From assembly GCA_017509065.1 (NCBI GenBank), contig JAFWQM010000111.1, positions 1-46,324 of the forward strand: a stretch of DNA of 46,324 nucleotides. The letters are read 5' to 3'. Source of the DNA: Clostridia bacterium (GTDB taxonomy: Bacteria; Bacillota_A; Clostridia; Christensenellales; Aristaeellaceae). The notes below the pieces were generated by a model. It was not told the DNA's origin and made no database searches. It was given only the letters and a program-made list of their open reading frames with translations. Both the position numbers and the translations under genes were made by a program. This document shows, piece after piece, positions 15,426 to 23,333 of this stretch. Each line of letters starts with the position of its first letter. Positions within the stretch are counted from its first letter, which is position 1.

Positions 15426-17101
15426 GTCGCTGCGTTCTCAATGCGGGTCATATGGCCCCGTTCAATGTTAAGGGTATAATCGCAAATGGCCAAGGCGGCC
15501 TTGCGGTGGGTCACGATGATGCAGGTTTTGTCCCGCATGGCGGATATGTTTTTCAGAAGCGCCGCTTCGGTCTGTTCATCCAGGGCGCTGGTGGATTCGT
15601 CCAGAAGCAGGATCGGCGCTTTGGAAAGCAGCGCGCGCGCCACCGCCACGCGCTGGGCCTGGCCTTCGGAAAGCCCCACGCCCCGCTCGCCCAGCACGGC
15701 GTCCAAGCCGATTTCTGCCGTCAGCTCGTCCAGGCAGGCCGCGTGTATGGCGCACTGGATTTCTTCGTCCGTCGCCTGATCGGTAAACATGGTCAAATTG
15801 TCCCTGAGCGTGCCGGAAAACAGCGTGTTTCCCTGCGGCACATACGCGAAGAGCGACCGGGTGCCTCGGGCCGCGGGACAGGACTGATCTCCATAGGTAA
15901 ACATCACCGCGCCGTCAGACGGCTTGTAAATGCCCAGCAGAAGCTGGAACAGACTGGTTTTCCCGCCGCCGCTGATGCCCGTCAGCGCCACGAAATCTCC
16001 CCGGCGGATCACGCCGTTCACGTCAAGGAGCACGTCGTCCGCCCCGTCGGTGTACTGGAAATTCACGTGCCGGAGCTCAATGGTATCAAAGGATGTAAGG
16101 ATCGTGCCCTGCTCCTCGTCGGGAAGCCCCACAACATCCAGCAGCCTTTCCGCAGACGCCATCACGCCATAGATCTGGGAAACCAGATTGACCGCGTTGG
16201 CGATCGGGGACTGGATGCGGCCCACCAATTGGATCAGCGCGGCCAGAGAACCGTAGCTGAACGTGCGGTGGAAAATTTTGACGCAGCCCCACAGGTTGCA
16301 GATGAGCCAGGAAACGTCAAACATGCTTCCCATTCCCTGATTCATAAAGATAGACAGTTTGGCGTTGCGGATCTGCTCGGAACGCAGATGCTCCCGATGC
16401 TGTTCCATGGTTGAAATTGCGCGGTCTTCCGATACGCTGGCCTTGACCACCCGGATGTTTTCAAGCGTTTCCTGGGTGGAAGCGTGCAGCGCGTCCTCCG
16501 CTTCCTGCATGCGCTTGTGCCGGCGCTTCATGGGTTCTCGGAAAGCCAGCATCAGGCCGGAGCCGACCGCTCCCGCCACGATCATCACGGGCACGAAGCG
16601 CCAGTCCATGGAAATCAGGATGGCAGCCGCGCCAACGAAGCTAACCAGGATGCTGAGCAATGACGGCAGCAGGCCCATCACGCCGCTCTGGACCACACGC
16701 ACGTCGGAAAAGACGCGGTTCACCAGTTCACCGCTGTGGTAGCCTTTCAGGCTGGCATATTCCTTGCCGAGAATTGAGCTTGTCACCATGGTCTGCATAT
16801 GCTTCTGCAGTTGGGTCTGTGTTCTGGTGCGGATCACTGAGTTCAGCACCGAGATCCCCCGGGAGAATGCCATCAGCGCTACAAGCAGCGCGCCATACTT
16901 CCACAGCGCGCTTTCGTCCGCGCCGGTAGCGCCGTCGATCAGGCCCCTGGTCACCAGTGTAATGCCCAGAGACGTAAGGGAACCGCATACGCTGAACAGG
17001 CAGATGAGCAGAAGCGACTTGTGGGCGGGCCTGCTCCATTTGAAAATCGCGGACAAGGCGCGGCTGTTGAATATTTCTTTGACTTTCGATAAATTGCTCA
17101 T
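15422..17101 (-). CDS. ABC exporter, fused membrane and ATPase domains
   Basis: A half-size ABC exporter of about 559 residues. The six-helix membrane domain is followed by a nucleotide-binding domain with Walker A GISGGGKTS, a variant signature LSEGQAQRVAVARAL (Glu for the usual Gly), Walker B ILLLDEST and the His switch IVTHRK. It should homodimerise in the cytoplasmic membrane and export a peptide, lipid or drug. I take ATG 17101 (MSNLSK); earlier in-frame starts overlap the previous gene. It lies 25 nt after a thioredoxin-like gene and overlaps a phosphatase gene. A secreted thiol-handling protein next to such an exporter suggests a peptide or disulfide-containing cargo, but no substrate gene is certain. 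Confidence 0.9.
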   Translation of the reverse strand: MSNLSKVKEIFNSRALSAIFKWSRPAHKSLLLICLFSVCGSLTSLGITLVTRGLIDGATGADESALWKYGALLVALMAFSRGISVLNSVIRTRTQTQLQKHMQTMVTSSILGKEYASLKGYHSGELVNRVFSDVRVVQSGVMGLLPSLLSILVSFVGAAAILISMDWRFVPVMIVAGAVGSGLMLAFREPMKRRHKRMQEAEDALHASTQETLENIRVVKASVSEDRAISTMEQHREHLRSEQIRNAKLSIFMNQGMGSMFDVSWLICNLWGCVKIFHRTFSYGSLAALIQLVGRIQSPIANAVNLVSQIYGVMASAERLLDVVGLPDEEQGTILTSFDTIELRHVNFQYTDGADDVLLDVNGVIRRGDFVALTGISGGGKTSLFQLLLGIYKPSDGAVMFTYGDQSCPAARGTRSLFAYVPQGNTLFSGTLRDNLTMFTDQATDEEIQCAIHAACLDELTAEIGLDAVLGERGVGLSEGQAQRVAVARALLSKAPILLLDESTSALDEQTEAALLKNISAMRDKTCIIVTHRKAALAICDYTLNIERGHMTRIENAAT

Positions 17102-17126
17102 GTTTCTATGAGATGACACTCCTGGC

Positions 17127-17678
17127 TTACTTGGTTCGCTCCGCCCCATCCAGCAGCGGCGTCTGCAGGCCTTCTCCGGCCATCAGCGCTTCCATCAGCT
17201 GCGGGACGATTTCTTCCGCGGCAAACAGATACCTCTCGCCGATCACGACGGCGGGCACATACTGCTCCTCCTCCGGCACGGCATATTTTTCATAGTATGC
17301 TTTGATCAACTGCAGCATGGGCTCTTCCGCTTTGTTCAGGCACATCAATTTTATGGCGCTGACCGTACCGTCCGGCAGAATGATCTGCCTGGGCAATCCC
17401 CCGATCAGAGGCGCAAGCTGCCTGCACCAGGGGCAGTAATCCTTATAAAAATAATAAATCAGGCTGTCGCTTTCGGCGATGGGATCGCCGTAAACAGCGG
17501 TGCTCTTGGGCTGGTATGGTGCTTGCGTAGGCGAGGGGGCGGGTTTTAACTGCGGCAAAACAGGATAGACCACCGCTTCCTTGATACTTGGCCAAACCTT
17601 GGGCATCACCCGCCAGCCAAGCATGAACATGGCCACCAGCGCCAATACCAGGCACAAGATCTTATAACCTGTTTTCAT
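17127..17678 (-). CDS. membrane-anchored thioredoxin-like protein (CPWC)
   Basis: This 183-residue protein has an N-terminal signal anchor (KILCLVLALVAMFMLGW, residues ~5-21), a proline-rich spacer and a thioredoxin/glutaredoxin-like domain on the outer face. The active site is YYFYKDYCPWCRQLAPL. The fold continues with a cis-Pro-like VPAVVIGERYLF segment. It likely reduces or isomerises thiols outside the membrane. ATG 17678 is chosen because GGAGGCG lies upstream and the signal anchor begins there; the frame is open further upstream (ATG 17738, TTG 17837). It is the first gene of the unit with the ABC exporter and phosphatase, behind a strong promoter and a long leader. Confidence 0.85.
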   Translation of the reverse strand: MKTGYKILCLVLALVAMFMLGWRVMPKVWPSIKEAVVYPVLPQLKPAPSPTQAPYQPKSTAVYGDPIAESDSLIYYFYKDYCPWCRQLAPLIGGLPRQIILPDGTVSAIKLMCLNKAEEPMLQLIKAYYEKYAVPEEEQYVPAVVIGERYLFAAEEIVPQLMEALMAGEGLQTPLLDGAERTK

Positions 17679-17988
17679 TGGAACGCCTCCAAAGCAACAT
17701 GCGCCTGGCAGAATTCCTGCCAGGCGATAAATCTTCATATCGTCATGATCGCTGGAATTGTTCTCCGGAACATCTTCAGAGATTTCCTCCCACAGCTTTT
17801 CTTTCTGCTCCTTGCAGCAGGTACTTTGAATTCGCAATCCGCTGTTGAAAAGCGTCTGTTTCGATCAGACGTATGATCCGGCTCGGCCTACAGGTTTTGC
17901 TGCCGATTCCCGTCACAAGGCAGATACCCAATTCCTGGCCCACCAAGTACTCAGCTTTGGTCTTTATCGCCCCGCTCGTTTCCGGTCA
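17679..17988 (-). ncRNA. candidate structured mRNA leader (unknown class)
   Basis: Between the -10 at 17995-18000 and the thioredoxin-like start lie about 310 nt with several inverted repeats on the transcript. GGCCAGG/CCTG(TA)GGCC encloses CTGCC/GGCAG (17885-17940). CGTCTG/CAGACG lies at 17853-17871, and a 10-bp stem CGCCTGGCAG/CTGCCAGGCG at 17702-17726 sits just before the ribosome site. It fits no riboswitch consensus that I know. A 56-codon open frame without a ribosome site (17776-17946, LVGQELGICLVTG...) also crosses it, so a decayed gene is the alternative. Confidence 0.35.
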
Positions 17989-17994
17989 GGGAAT

Positions 17995-18024
17995 ATTATA
18001 TATAGATAAATATGTTGATGTCAA
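17995..18024 (-). promoter_or_regulatory. strong promoter of the thioredoxin-like/ABC/phosphatase operon
   Basis: On the minus strand a perfect TTGACA (18024-18019) and a perfect TATAAT (18000-17995) are separated by 18 nt of AT-rich sequence. Confidence 0.75.
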
Positions 18025-18101
18025 GATTTTTTGTGGCATGCCTGCTGCATGAAGTTACAAAAAAATTACATTATATTTCATTTGCCTTGATGCTTTTTTT
18101 T

Positions 18102-18671
18102 TCAGCTCTTGTTTTTCAGAAAATGCTCGTATAATTGCTTCGCCAGTTCGTCGCTTACTCCGCTGATTCTTTCGATTCCATACAATTCGCGGAATTCAGC
18201 GGAATATGCCTTGGCCTTTTCCACATATTCGTCAAACGTGCAGATGAACCTGGCAGGCACGCCAGCATAAACCGAATTATCCGGTATATCCTTATTGACC
18301 AGACTGTCCGAGCCGATGATCACGTTGCTGCCGACACGGGTATTGTAGAGAATCCGTGTACCGGAACCAATGAAAACATTATCCATAATCTCGATACAGC
18401 CAATTCTCTCTATAATATTCTCCCCAGGGAATTTCTGATTGAGCATAGAATGAATAATATCGTGAGTAACGAACCCGACGTTTGATGCGATTTTTACATT
18501 ATTATGAATAAAGACAAGATTTGAATACAGTGGAAGCTTCCTTTTTTGGATGGAACAGTTTTCTCCGACAGCACCATAAAGATGATGCTTTTTAATAAAC
18601 GCGGTTCTCTTTTTTGTATCTGGAATCAAAAACAAAATAGCCGACCACAGCTTTCTTTGCATACTTTTCAT
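18102..18671 (-). CDS. hexapeptide-repeat acyltransferase (LbH family)
   Basis: This 189-residue protein has a left-handed beta-helix O-acyltransferase fold. Imperfect hexapeptides run from about residue 50 to 145 (CSIQKRKLPLYSNLVFIHNNVKIASNVGF, then FIGSGTRILYNTRVGSNVIIGSDSLV), ending in IPDNSVYAGVPARFI, the usual NeuD/maltose-acetyltransferase-like close. Such enzymes acetylate sugars of surface polysaccharides using acetyl-CoA. ATG 18671 is preceded by AAGGAAGAG. The gene is visibly more AT-rich than its neighbours and stands alone, pointing to horizontal acquisition. A C-terminal helical extension (about 45 residues) follows the helix domain. Confidence 0.85.
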   Translation of the reverse strand: MKSMQRKLWSAILFLIPDTKKRTAFIKKHHLYGAVGENCSIQKRKLPLYSNLVFIHNNVKIASNVGFVTHDIIHSMLNQKFPGENIIERIGCIEIMDNVFIGSGTRILYNTRVGSNVIIGSDSLVNKDIPDNSVYAGVPARFICTFDEYVEKAKAYSAEFRELYGIERISGVSDELAKQLYEHFLKNKS

Positions 18672-18969
18672 ATTGCTTTCTCTTCCTTTCCACTGTACTG
18701 AACGATCGTAAGGAAGCGGAGCTTCTTTGACCAGACGAACAATACCGGCGTCAGTTTGGACAGACACTGTATAATAAACATGGGGCCGTGCTTCGTGCTC
18801 CTTCCAAGGAGTTTCGTTCCGTTGGAATTGTGAACACGGAGCACGACCCCGATGCTTTAAACATAGAAAGGCGGTTCTGTCGCTGCGCTCCTTCGTGCAT
18901 GGGAAATTAACGCGGCACAGTTATGTCATCTGTATTCCGCTTTCCGCCCGCTCTGTTCCCAAACCCCGC
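18672..18969. other. intergenic region with an inverted repeat
   Basis: No gene is visible. CGTGCTCC and GGAGCACG (about 18796-18846) form an inverted repeat of 8 bp across roughly 40 nt. A terminator for the coiled-coil gene and a promoter for the acyltransferase must lie here but are not clear. Confidence 0.4.
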
Positions 18970-19596
18970 TCACTGCTGGCCGGCGTACTGCTGGCGCATG
19001 GCGCGGACGGCCTCGGCCTGCTGGTTCATGCTGATGTCCAGCTGTTCCATGAGCTGGTTGATGGAGTCGTGCACACGGGCGGTATAGGCTTCGCAGTCGC
19101 GGTGAGCGCCTTCCAGCATTTCCTGGGCCTCGGCCTGGGCGCGGGCCACGATCTCGCTGTCGGCCACCAGCTGGGCAGCGCGGGCCTGGGCGTCCGCCAC
19201 CAGCGCGTTGGCGCGGGTCTGGGCGTCGGCGACCATCGCGTTAGCCTGGTCGGTGGAGGTGCGCAGGGTTTCAGCGGCGCGGGCCTGGGCGTCGGCTACC
19301 ATGGCGTTGGCTTCATTCTTGGCGTTTTCCACGGTGCTCTGGGCTTCGGCGTTGGCGGTGCGGGTGGTTTCCTCGGCGATACGGTTGCTTTCGTTAATGA
19401 TTTTTTCTTCCTGGTCGATGATCGTCTTGGCGTTTTGCACATCCACCGGGATGCTTTCTTCCAGCCGGCGCATCAGGCTGGAGAATTCTTCCTTGTCCAG
19501 CATGAATTTCTTGGTCAACGGAATGGCTTTCGCTTCGGAGAGCAGCTGCTGCATACGGTCCAGCAGTTCAAAGGTCATGAGGCGATTGGTAGACAT
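18970..19596 (-). CDS. coiled-coil protein with repeated Ala/Asp-rich segments
   Basis: This 208-residue soluble protein is dominated by a long coiled coil (residues ~50-190). It contains near-exact repeats of NAMVADAQARA / NAMVADAQTRA / NALVADAQARA about 11-20 residues apart. No signal peptide or membrane helix is present. The pattern resembles DivIVA-like or ATP-synthase-b-like helical proteins found near coaD in clostridia. A role in cell division or scaffolding is a guess from that resemblance. ATG 19596 has AGGAGG upstream and lies 25 nt after coaD, so it closes the alr-rsmD-coaD operon. Internal direct repeats in the DNA could allow length variation. Confidence 0.8.
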   Translation of the reverse strand: MSTNRLMTFELLDRMQQLLSEAKAIPLTKKFMLDKEEFSSLMRRLEESIPVDVQNAKTIIDQEEKIINESNRIAEETTRTANAEAQSTVENAKNEANAMVADAQARAAETLRTSTDQANAMVADAQTRANALVADAQARAAQLVADSEIVARAQAEAQEMLEGAHRDCEAYTARVHDSINQLMEQLDISMNQQAEAVRAMRQQYAGQQ

Positions 19597-19621
19597 GATG
19601 GTATCCTCCTTTAAAAATGGG

Positions 19622-20122
19622 TCAAGATTGGGTAAAGGCTGCCAGAATATCCGGCAAAACCTGAGAGGGAACATAGTCCGAGATGTCCGCGCCAAACGCC
19701 GCCAATTGGCGCACCATGCTGGCGCTTACGTCCGCGCGGCCGGGCGACGCGGGCAGGAAAACGGTTTCCAGGCCGGGATCGAGGCGGCCGTTGATGTGGG
19801 CCATCGTGGTTTCACTTTCGAGATCCGCCGTATTCCGCACCCCGCGCACTACCACCCGGATGCCGGTTTCTTTCGTCAGCCGGGCCAGCAGGCCGGGCCA
19901 GGCGATGATCTCCACGTTGGGTATGTCCGCGCAGGAACGCCGAAGCATATCCATCCGCTGTTCCACGGAGAACAGACCCTGCTTATCCGGGTTGTGCAGC
20001 ACGCCCACAACCACGGTGTCAAAGATTTTTGCTGCCCGGCGGATCACGTCCAAATGCCCCAGGGTCACGGGGTCGAAACTGCCGGGGAAGAGGCAGCAGC
20101 GCCCGTCAAACTTACGATTCAT
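19622..20122 (-). CDS. coaD: phosphopantetheine adenylyltransferase
   Basis: CoaD transfers AMP from ATP to 4'-phosphopantetheine, the penultimate step of coenzyme A synthesis. The 166-residue protein carries the nucleotidyltransferase signature FPGSFDPVTLGH with the TxGH motif at residues 20-23. It also has VGVLHNPDKQGLFSVEQR, VVRGVRNTADLESE and the late S-A-S-M-V-R segment, and matches the family length. I take ATG 20122, which has GGGGGG 7 nt upstream; it overlaps the end of rsmD by 11 nt. The rsmD-coaD pair is a widely conserved bacterial gene order. Confidence 0.96.
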   Translation of the reverse strand: MNRKFDGRCCLFPGSFDPVTLGHLDVIRRAAKIFDTVVVGVLHNPDKQGLFSVEQRMDMLRRSCADIPNVEIIAWPGLLARLTKETGIRVVVRGVRNTADLESETTMAHINGRLDPGLETVFLPASPGRADVSASMVRQLAAFGADISDYVPSQVLPDILAAFTQS

Positions 20123-20681
20123 CCGCTTGCCCCCCATTCTCCGGCTGATAGAAGCTCAGTCCAGCCGCGCCGTAGTCCCGGCGGTCGGCCAGTGTCAGCG
20201 GCGGCAGGATATCCGGCGGCGTATTCCGGTCATGCTCGACCACGATCATGCCGTCCGCTTTCAGCAGCCCGCTGTTCACAATGGCCTGACAGACCGGCGC
20301 GGCGGATAAGCGGTAGGGTGGATCGAGGAAAATCAGGTCGAAGGAATCGTCCTTCTTTTCCAGCGCGGCAAGCGCCGCCGTGTCCTTCATGCGAAGGAGC
20401 TTTGTCCTGCCGCCGCAGCCGAGCGCGTCGATGTTTTCCTGGATGGCCGCGCAGGCCTTGGCGCTCATATCGCAGATGACCGCGCTGTCCGCGCCGCGGC
20501 TGATCGCTTCCAGCGCCAGCGCGCCGCTGCCGCCGTACAGATCCAGCACCCGCGCGCCATACACCCTGCTGCCCAGGATGGAAAACAGCGCTTCCTTCAC
20601 CCGATCGGCTGTGGGGCGGGTGTCCATGCCCTCGGGCGCTTTCAGCTTCCGGGAGCGCATTTCTCCGGCGATGATCCGCAT
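20112..20681 (-). CDS. rsmD: 16S rRNA (guanine966-N2)-methyltransferase
   Basis: RsmD methylates G966 of 16S rRNA during 30S assembly. The 189-residue protein shows the family start MRIIAGEMRSRKLKAPEG, then TRPTADRVKEALFSIL, the SAM-binding VLDLYGGSGALALEAISRGA and the catalytic DLIFLDPPY. Length and motif order are standard. It overlaps coaD by 11 nt and starts 2 nt after the preceding membrane-protein stop, so all are cotranscribed. Confidence 0.96.
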   Translation of the reverse strand: MRIIAGEMRSRKLKAPEGMDTRPTADRVKEALFSILGSRVYGARVLDLYGGSGALALEAISRGADSAVICDMSAKACAAIQENIDALGCGGRTKLLRMKDTAALAALEKKDDSFDLIFLDPPYRLSAAPVCQAIVNSGLLKADGMIVVEHDRNTPPDILPPLTLADRRDYGAAGLSFYQPENGGQADES

Positions 20682-20683
20682 GA

Positions 20684-21499
20684 CTAAATAATCTCGTTCT
20701 TCTTCTGCGCGCGCGCCTGGCGGGCCTTGATGGCCTTCTTCTTTTTCCGCTGGGCGCGCTTGTTGTTGCTGGAAATGCCACCGTGAATCATGGCGCGGGA
20801 GCGCGGGCCGGTGAGGTAGCCGATGGGAAAGCCGATCAGGGGCAGGGCGGCCAGAACAGGACTCAGACGGTCCATGACCAAAAGCATATCGGGCCGGTCG
20901 GCTGTGGCGATGTTGGCGAAGGGGAAGATCAGCACGCGCGACACCATGCGCAGCACGTCCATCACGCTCAGCCCCGCATTGCTGGAATAATAGGCCAGCG
21001 GCGCGGTGATCTCCTCATGGCTGCTGTAGCCCGACACCCAGCGCGGAAGCGATTGCAGGATATACACCTGCTTTGTGGCCGTCAGGGCGTGGGGGAGGGT
21101 GAGCAGGATCACGGGAACAGCGCCGATCAGCGCGATCAGCCAGCCTTTGCCGGGATGGAAGCAGCGCTCCTTGTCCTTGGCATCCACGGGCTTGCCTGCT
21201 TCCTGACGGGCATAGGCGATCTCGGCGAAGGCCACTTCGTTTTCTCCCAGCCGCGAACCGTCCATGTACACGATCAGAGCGCATATGAGCACGATCACCA
21301 GGTTCATGATCACGCGAAGAGCGAAGTTGCCGAACTGCAGGGCGCTGCCCACGATGAGATAAAGAAACACGAACATGAGGTAATACGCCATCAGGCGCAG
21401 CCCCCGCTTTACCGCCGCGCTGTCCATCAGGTTGCCCTTCAGGTAGGGCTTGAATACCAGCGGCGTCTTGTTCTTCGTGTTTTTGGTTTGGTTCTGCAT
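20684..21499 (-). CDS. multi-pass membrane protein with basic C-terminal tail, unknown
   Basis: This 271-residue protein is predicted to cross the membrane about five to six times (hydrophobic stretches near residues 28-48, 54-74, 118-138 and 225-245). It ends in a strongly basic cytoplasmic tail (KRAQRKKKKAIKARQARAQKK). Its central part holds a hydrophilic, charged segment (YARQEAGKPVDAKDKERCFH). I do not recognise the family. ATG 21499 has GAGG upstream and starts 7 nt after alr. The basic tail could bind nucleic acid, ribosomes or anionic lipid, but this is speculation. Confidence 0.75.
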   Translation of the reverse strand: MQNQTKNTKNKTPLVFKPYLKGNLMDSAAVKRGLRLMAYYLMFVFLYLIVGSALQFGNFALRVIMNLVIVLICALIVYMDGSRLGENEVAFAEIAYARQEAGKPVDAKDKERCFHPGKGWLIALIGAVPVILLTLPHALTATKQVYILQSLPRWVSGYSSHEEITAPLAYYSSNAGLSVMDVLRMVSRVLIFPFANIATADRPDMLLVMDRLSPVLAALPLIGFPIGYLTGPRSRAMIHGGISSNNKRAQRKKKKAIKARQARAQKKNEII

Positions 21500-21506
21500 T
21501 ATTGTT

Positions 21507-22619
21507 TTATTCCTCGTTCTGATAAACAATAGGTACCCTGGCAGTCGCGGCCAGCAGCATTTCATAGCTGATGGTGCCTGCCCAGGAGGCCAGTTCGTCG
21601 GCGGTGATTTCCTCGTTTTCCTGCCGGCCAAGAAGCACGGCAGGCGCGCCGAGGAACAGCTTTTCAGGCGGCACGTCGGTCACGTCGGCCATGATCTGAT
21701 CCATGCATACGCGCCCGATCACCGGGCAGCGCTTCCCACCGATGAGGACATACGCTTTTCCGGACAACGCCCGGTGGTAGCCGTCGCCGTAGCCCACGGG
21801 CAGGGTTGCTACCCGTATTGGTTTTTCAGCCTTGTACGTGCAGCCGTAGCTGACGCAGGCCCCGGCGGGGAGGTCTTTCACATACACGATTTCCGTGTGC
21901 CAGGAGAGGGCGGGTTTCAGTTCCGGCGCTTCCCTGACCGGCGCGCAGCCGTAGAGGGAAATGCCCTGACGGGTCATACCATACCGCGCCTGGGGATAGC
22001 GCAGGCTGGCCGCGCTGGCGGCAGCGTGAATCAGGATGCCCTTGGGCAGCAGCGCAATCAGCTTGTTAAACGCTTCGATCTGCCGAAGGGAATAGGCGTC
22101 GCTGTCCCCGTCCGCATCGGCGAAGTGGGTGAACGCGCCGGTGAGCCGCACGTGGGGAGCCGCTTTTAGGGCGTTCAGCACTGCCCGCAGCTCGTCCTCC
22201 GTACGCACGCCGATGCGGCCCATGCCGGTGTCGCATTTCAGGTGCATGTCGGCGGTCGTGTTCAGGCGTTCCGCTGCCGCTTCCAGCATCCTGACGCGCT
22301 CCGGGTCAAACACCGCCTGGGTCAGATGGTTACGCACACTCGCTTCCGCGCCTTTTTCGGTGACACCGCCCAGCACCAGGATCGGCGCTTCCACGCCCGC
22401 GTTCCGAAGCTTTTCGCCTTCCTCGGGAATCGCCACGCCCAGCCAGTCCGCGCCGTTTTGCAGCGCGGTTTTCGCTACCTGTACCAGCCCGTGCCCGTAA
22501 GCGTTGGCCTTCACCACCGCCAGCATGTGCGGCGTAGGCGCTGTCGCTCGCCGAAGGATCGCGGTATTTTCGGCAATCGCCTGTAAATCCACCCGGATAT
22601 ACGTTCCCCGATACTGCAA
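21507..22619 (-). CDS. alr: alanine racemase
   Basis: Alr is the PLP-dependent enzyme interconverting L- and D-alanine for peptidoglycan. In this 370-residue protein the PLP lysine lies in AVVKANAYGHG (about residue 37). A barrel follows with HLKCDTGMGRIG, FTHFADAD and ARYGMTRQGISLYG. The C-terminal domain has LPVGYGDGYHR and GRVCMDQIMADVT. The start is taken as TTG 22619 because GGAGG lies 5 nt upstream; the earlier in-frame TTG overlaps that site. It heads a five-gene run with the membrane protein, rsmD, coaD and the coiled-coil protein. Confidence 0.95.
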   Translation of the reverse strand: MQYRGTYIRVDLQAIAENTAILRRATAPTPHMLAVVKANAYGHGLVQVAKTALQNGADWLGVAIPEEGEKLRNAGVEAPILVLGGVTEKGAEASVRNHLTQAVFDPERVRMLEAAAERLNTTADMHLKCDTGMGRIGVRTEDELRAVLNALKAAPHVRLTGAFTHFADADGDSDAYSLRQIEAFNKLIALLPKGILIHAAASAASLRYPQARYGMTRQGISLYGCAPVREAPELKPALSWHTEIVYVKDLPAGACVSYGCTYKAEKPIRVATLPVGYGDGYHRALSGKAYVLIGGKRCPVIGRVCMDQIMADVTDVPPEKLFLGAPAVLLGRQENEEITADELASWAGTISYEMLLAATARVPIVYQNEE

Positions 22620-22636
22620 AACTGCCTCCAAAAAGC

Positions 22637-22665
22637 ATTATAGCATAATATTTTCAAACAGGAAA
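22637..22665 (-). promoter_or_regulatory. promoter of alr (extended -10)
   Basis: The minus strand has TGC-TATAAT (22642-22637), an extended -10, with a weak -35 (TTTCCT) 17 nt upstream. It lies about 20 nt before the alr start. Confidence 0.5.
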
Positions 22666-22678
22666 GAGGGATTTTTCA

Positions 22679-22774
22679 GTTAGGAGTGAGGAGCGAGGAG
22701 TTTTATAATGTTCCAATGATCCAAGCCCAGCTTGTTCTATTGTTAAAACTATCTAAACTCCTAACTCCTCACTC
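22679..22774. repeat. inverted-repeat intergenic element (GTTAGGAGTGAGGAG family)
   Basis: GTTAGGAGTGAGGAG (22679-22693) faces CTCCTAACTCCTCACTC (22758-22774) across about 65 nt. The element fills the alr-iorB gap and its right arm overlaps the iorB stop. It may act as a terminator-like hairpin or be a miniature mobile repeat. Confidence 0.6.
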
Positions 22775-23333
22775 AATTTTCCAGCCCCGCCCTGAAAGCC
22801 TTCAAGTTGATCTCCAGCGTTTTCGCGGGCACACAGGCGGCGATGGCGGATTCCCATTTCTCCTTCGGCCAGTCCATGAAGCGGGACAGGACGCCCAGCA
22901 GCACGATATTGACCGCTCTTGCGTTACCCGCGTCCTCGGCAAGCTTCAGCGCGTCCAGCAGCACAGTTTTTTCCTGCGCAGGCTCGGCCTCGGGATACTG
23001 GGCATTACCCATAATGACGGGCATGGGCAGGATCTCCTGGGTGTTGGAAATCAACACGCCGTCCTTTTTCAGGAAGTATTCCGCGCGCAGGGCTTCCAGC
23101 TTTTCAAAACTCAGCACAAAGTCTGCTTCGCCGGGGTCGATGAGGGGGGAATGCACGTCGCTTCCGATGCGTACGTAAGTAATCACGCTGCCGCCCCGCT
23201 GGCTCATGCCGTGCACCTCGCTGACCTTCACGTTCTCGCCCATGTCCAGCGCCAGGTAGCCCAGGATCTTGCTGGTGAGCAGGATACCCTGGCCGCCTAC
23301 GCCCACGATGATGATATTGGTGTTCTTCATCAT
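22773..23333 (-). CDS. iorB: indolepyruvate:ferredoxin oxidoreductase, beta subunit
   Basis: IorB is the small subunit of the enzyme that oxidatively decarboxylates aryl-pyruvates from aromatic amino acids to aryl-acetyl-CoA, reducing ferredoxin. The 186-residue protein begins NIIIVGVGGQGILLTSKILG, the glycine-rich signature of the gamma domain of 2-oxoacid:ferredoxin oxidoreductases, followed by SEVHGMSQRGGSVITYVRIG. Its ATG overlaps the iorA stop as ATGA, with GGAGG just upstream inside iorA, so the subunits are made in step. Confidence 0.94.
   Translation of the reverse strand: MMKNTNIIIVGVGGQGILLTSKILGYLALDMGENVKVSEVHGMSQRGGSVITYVRIGSDVHSPLIDPGEADFVLSFEKLEALRAEYFLKKDGVLISNTQEILPMPVIMGNAQYPEAEPAQEKTVLLDALKLAEDAGNARAVNIVLLGVLSRFMDWPKEKWESAIAACVPAKTLEINLKAFRAGLEN

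Noticed and set aside
17776..17946. Cobalamin or c-di-GMP riboswitch in the leader
   Set aside because: A few box-like words (GCCAGGA, GGGAATC, GCAAAACC) occur, but their order and the required conserved boxes do not match either class.
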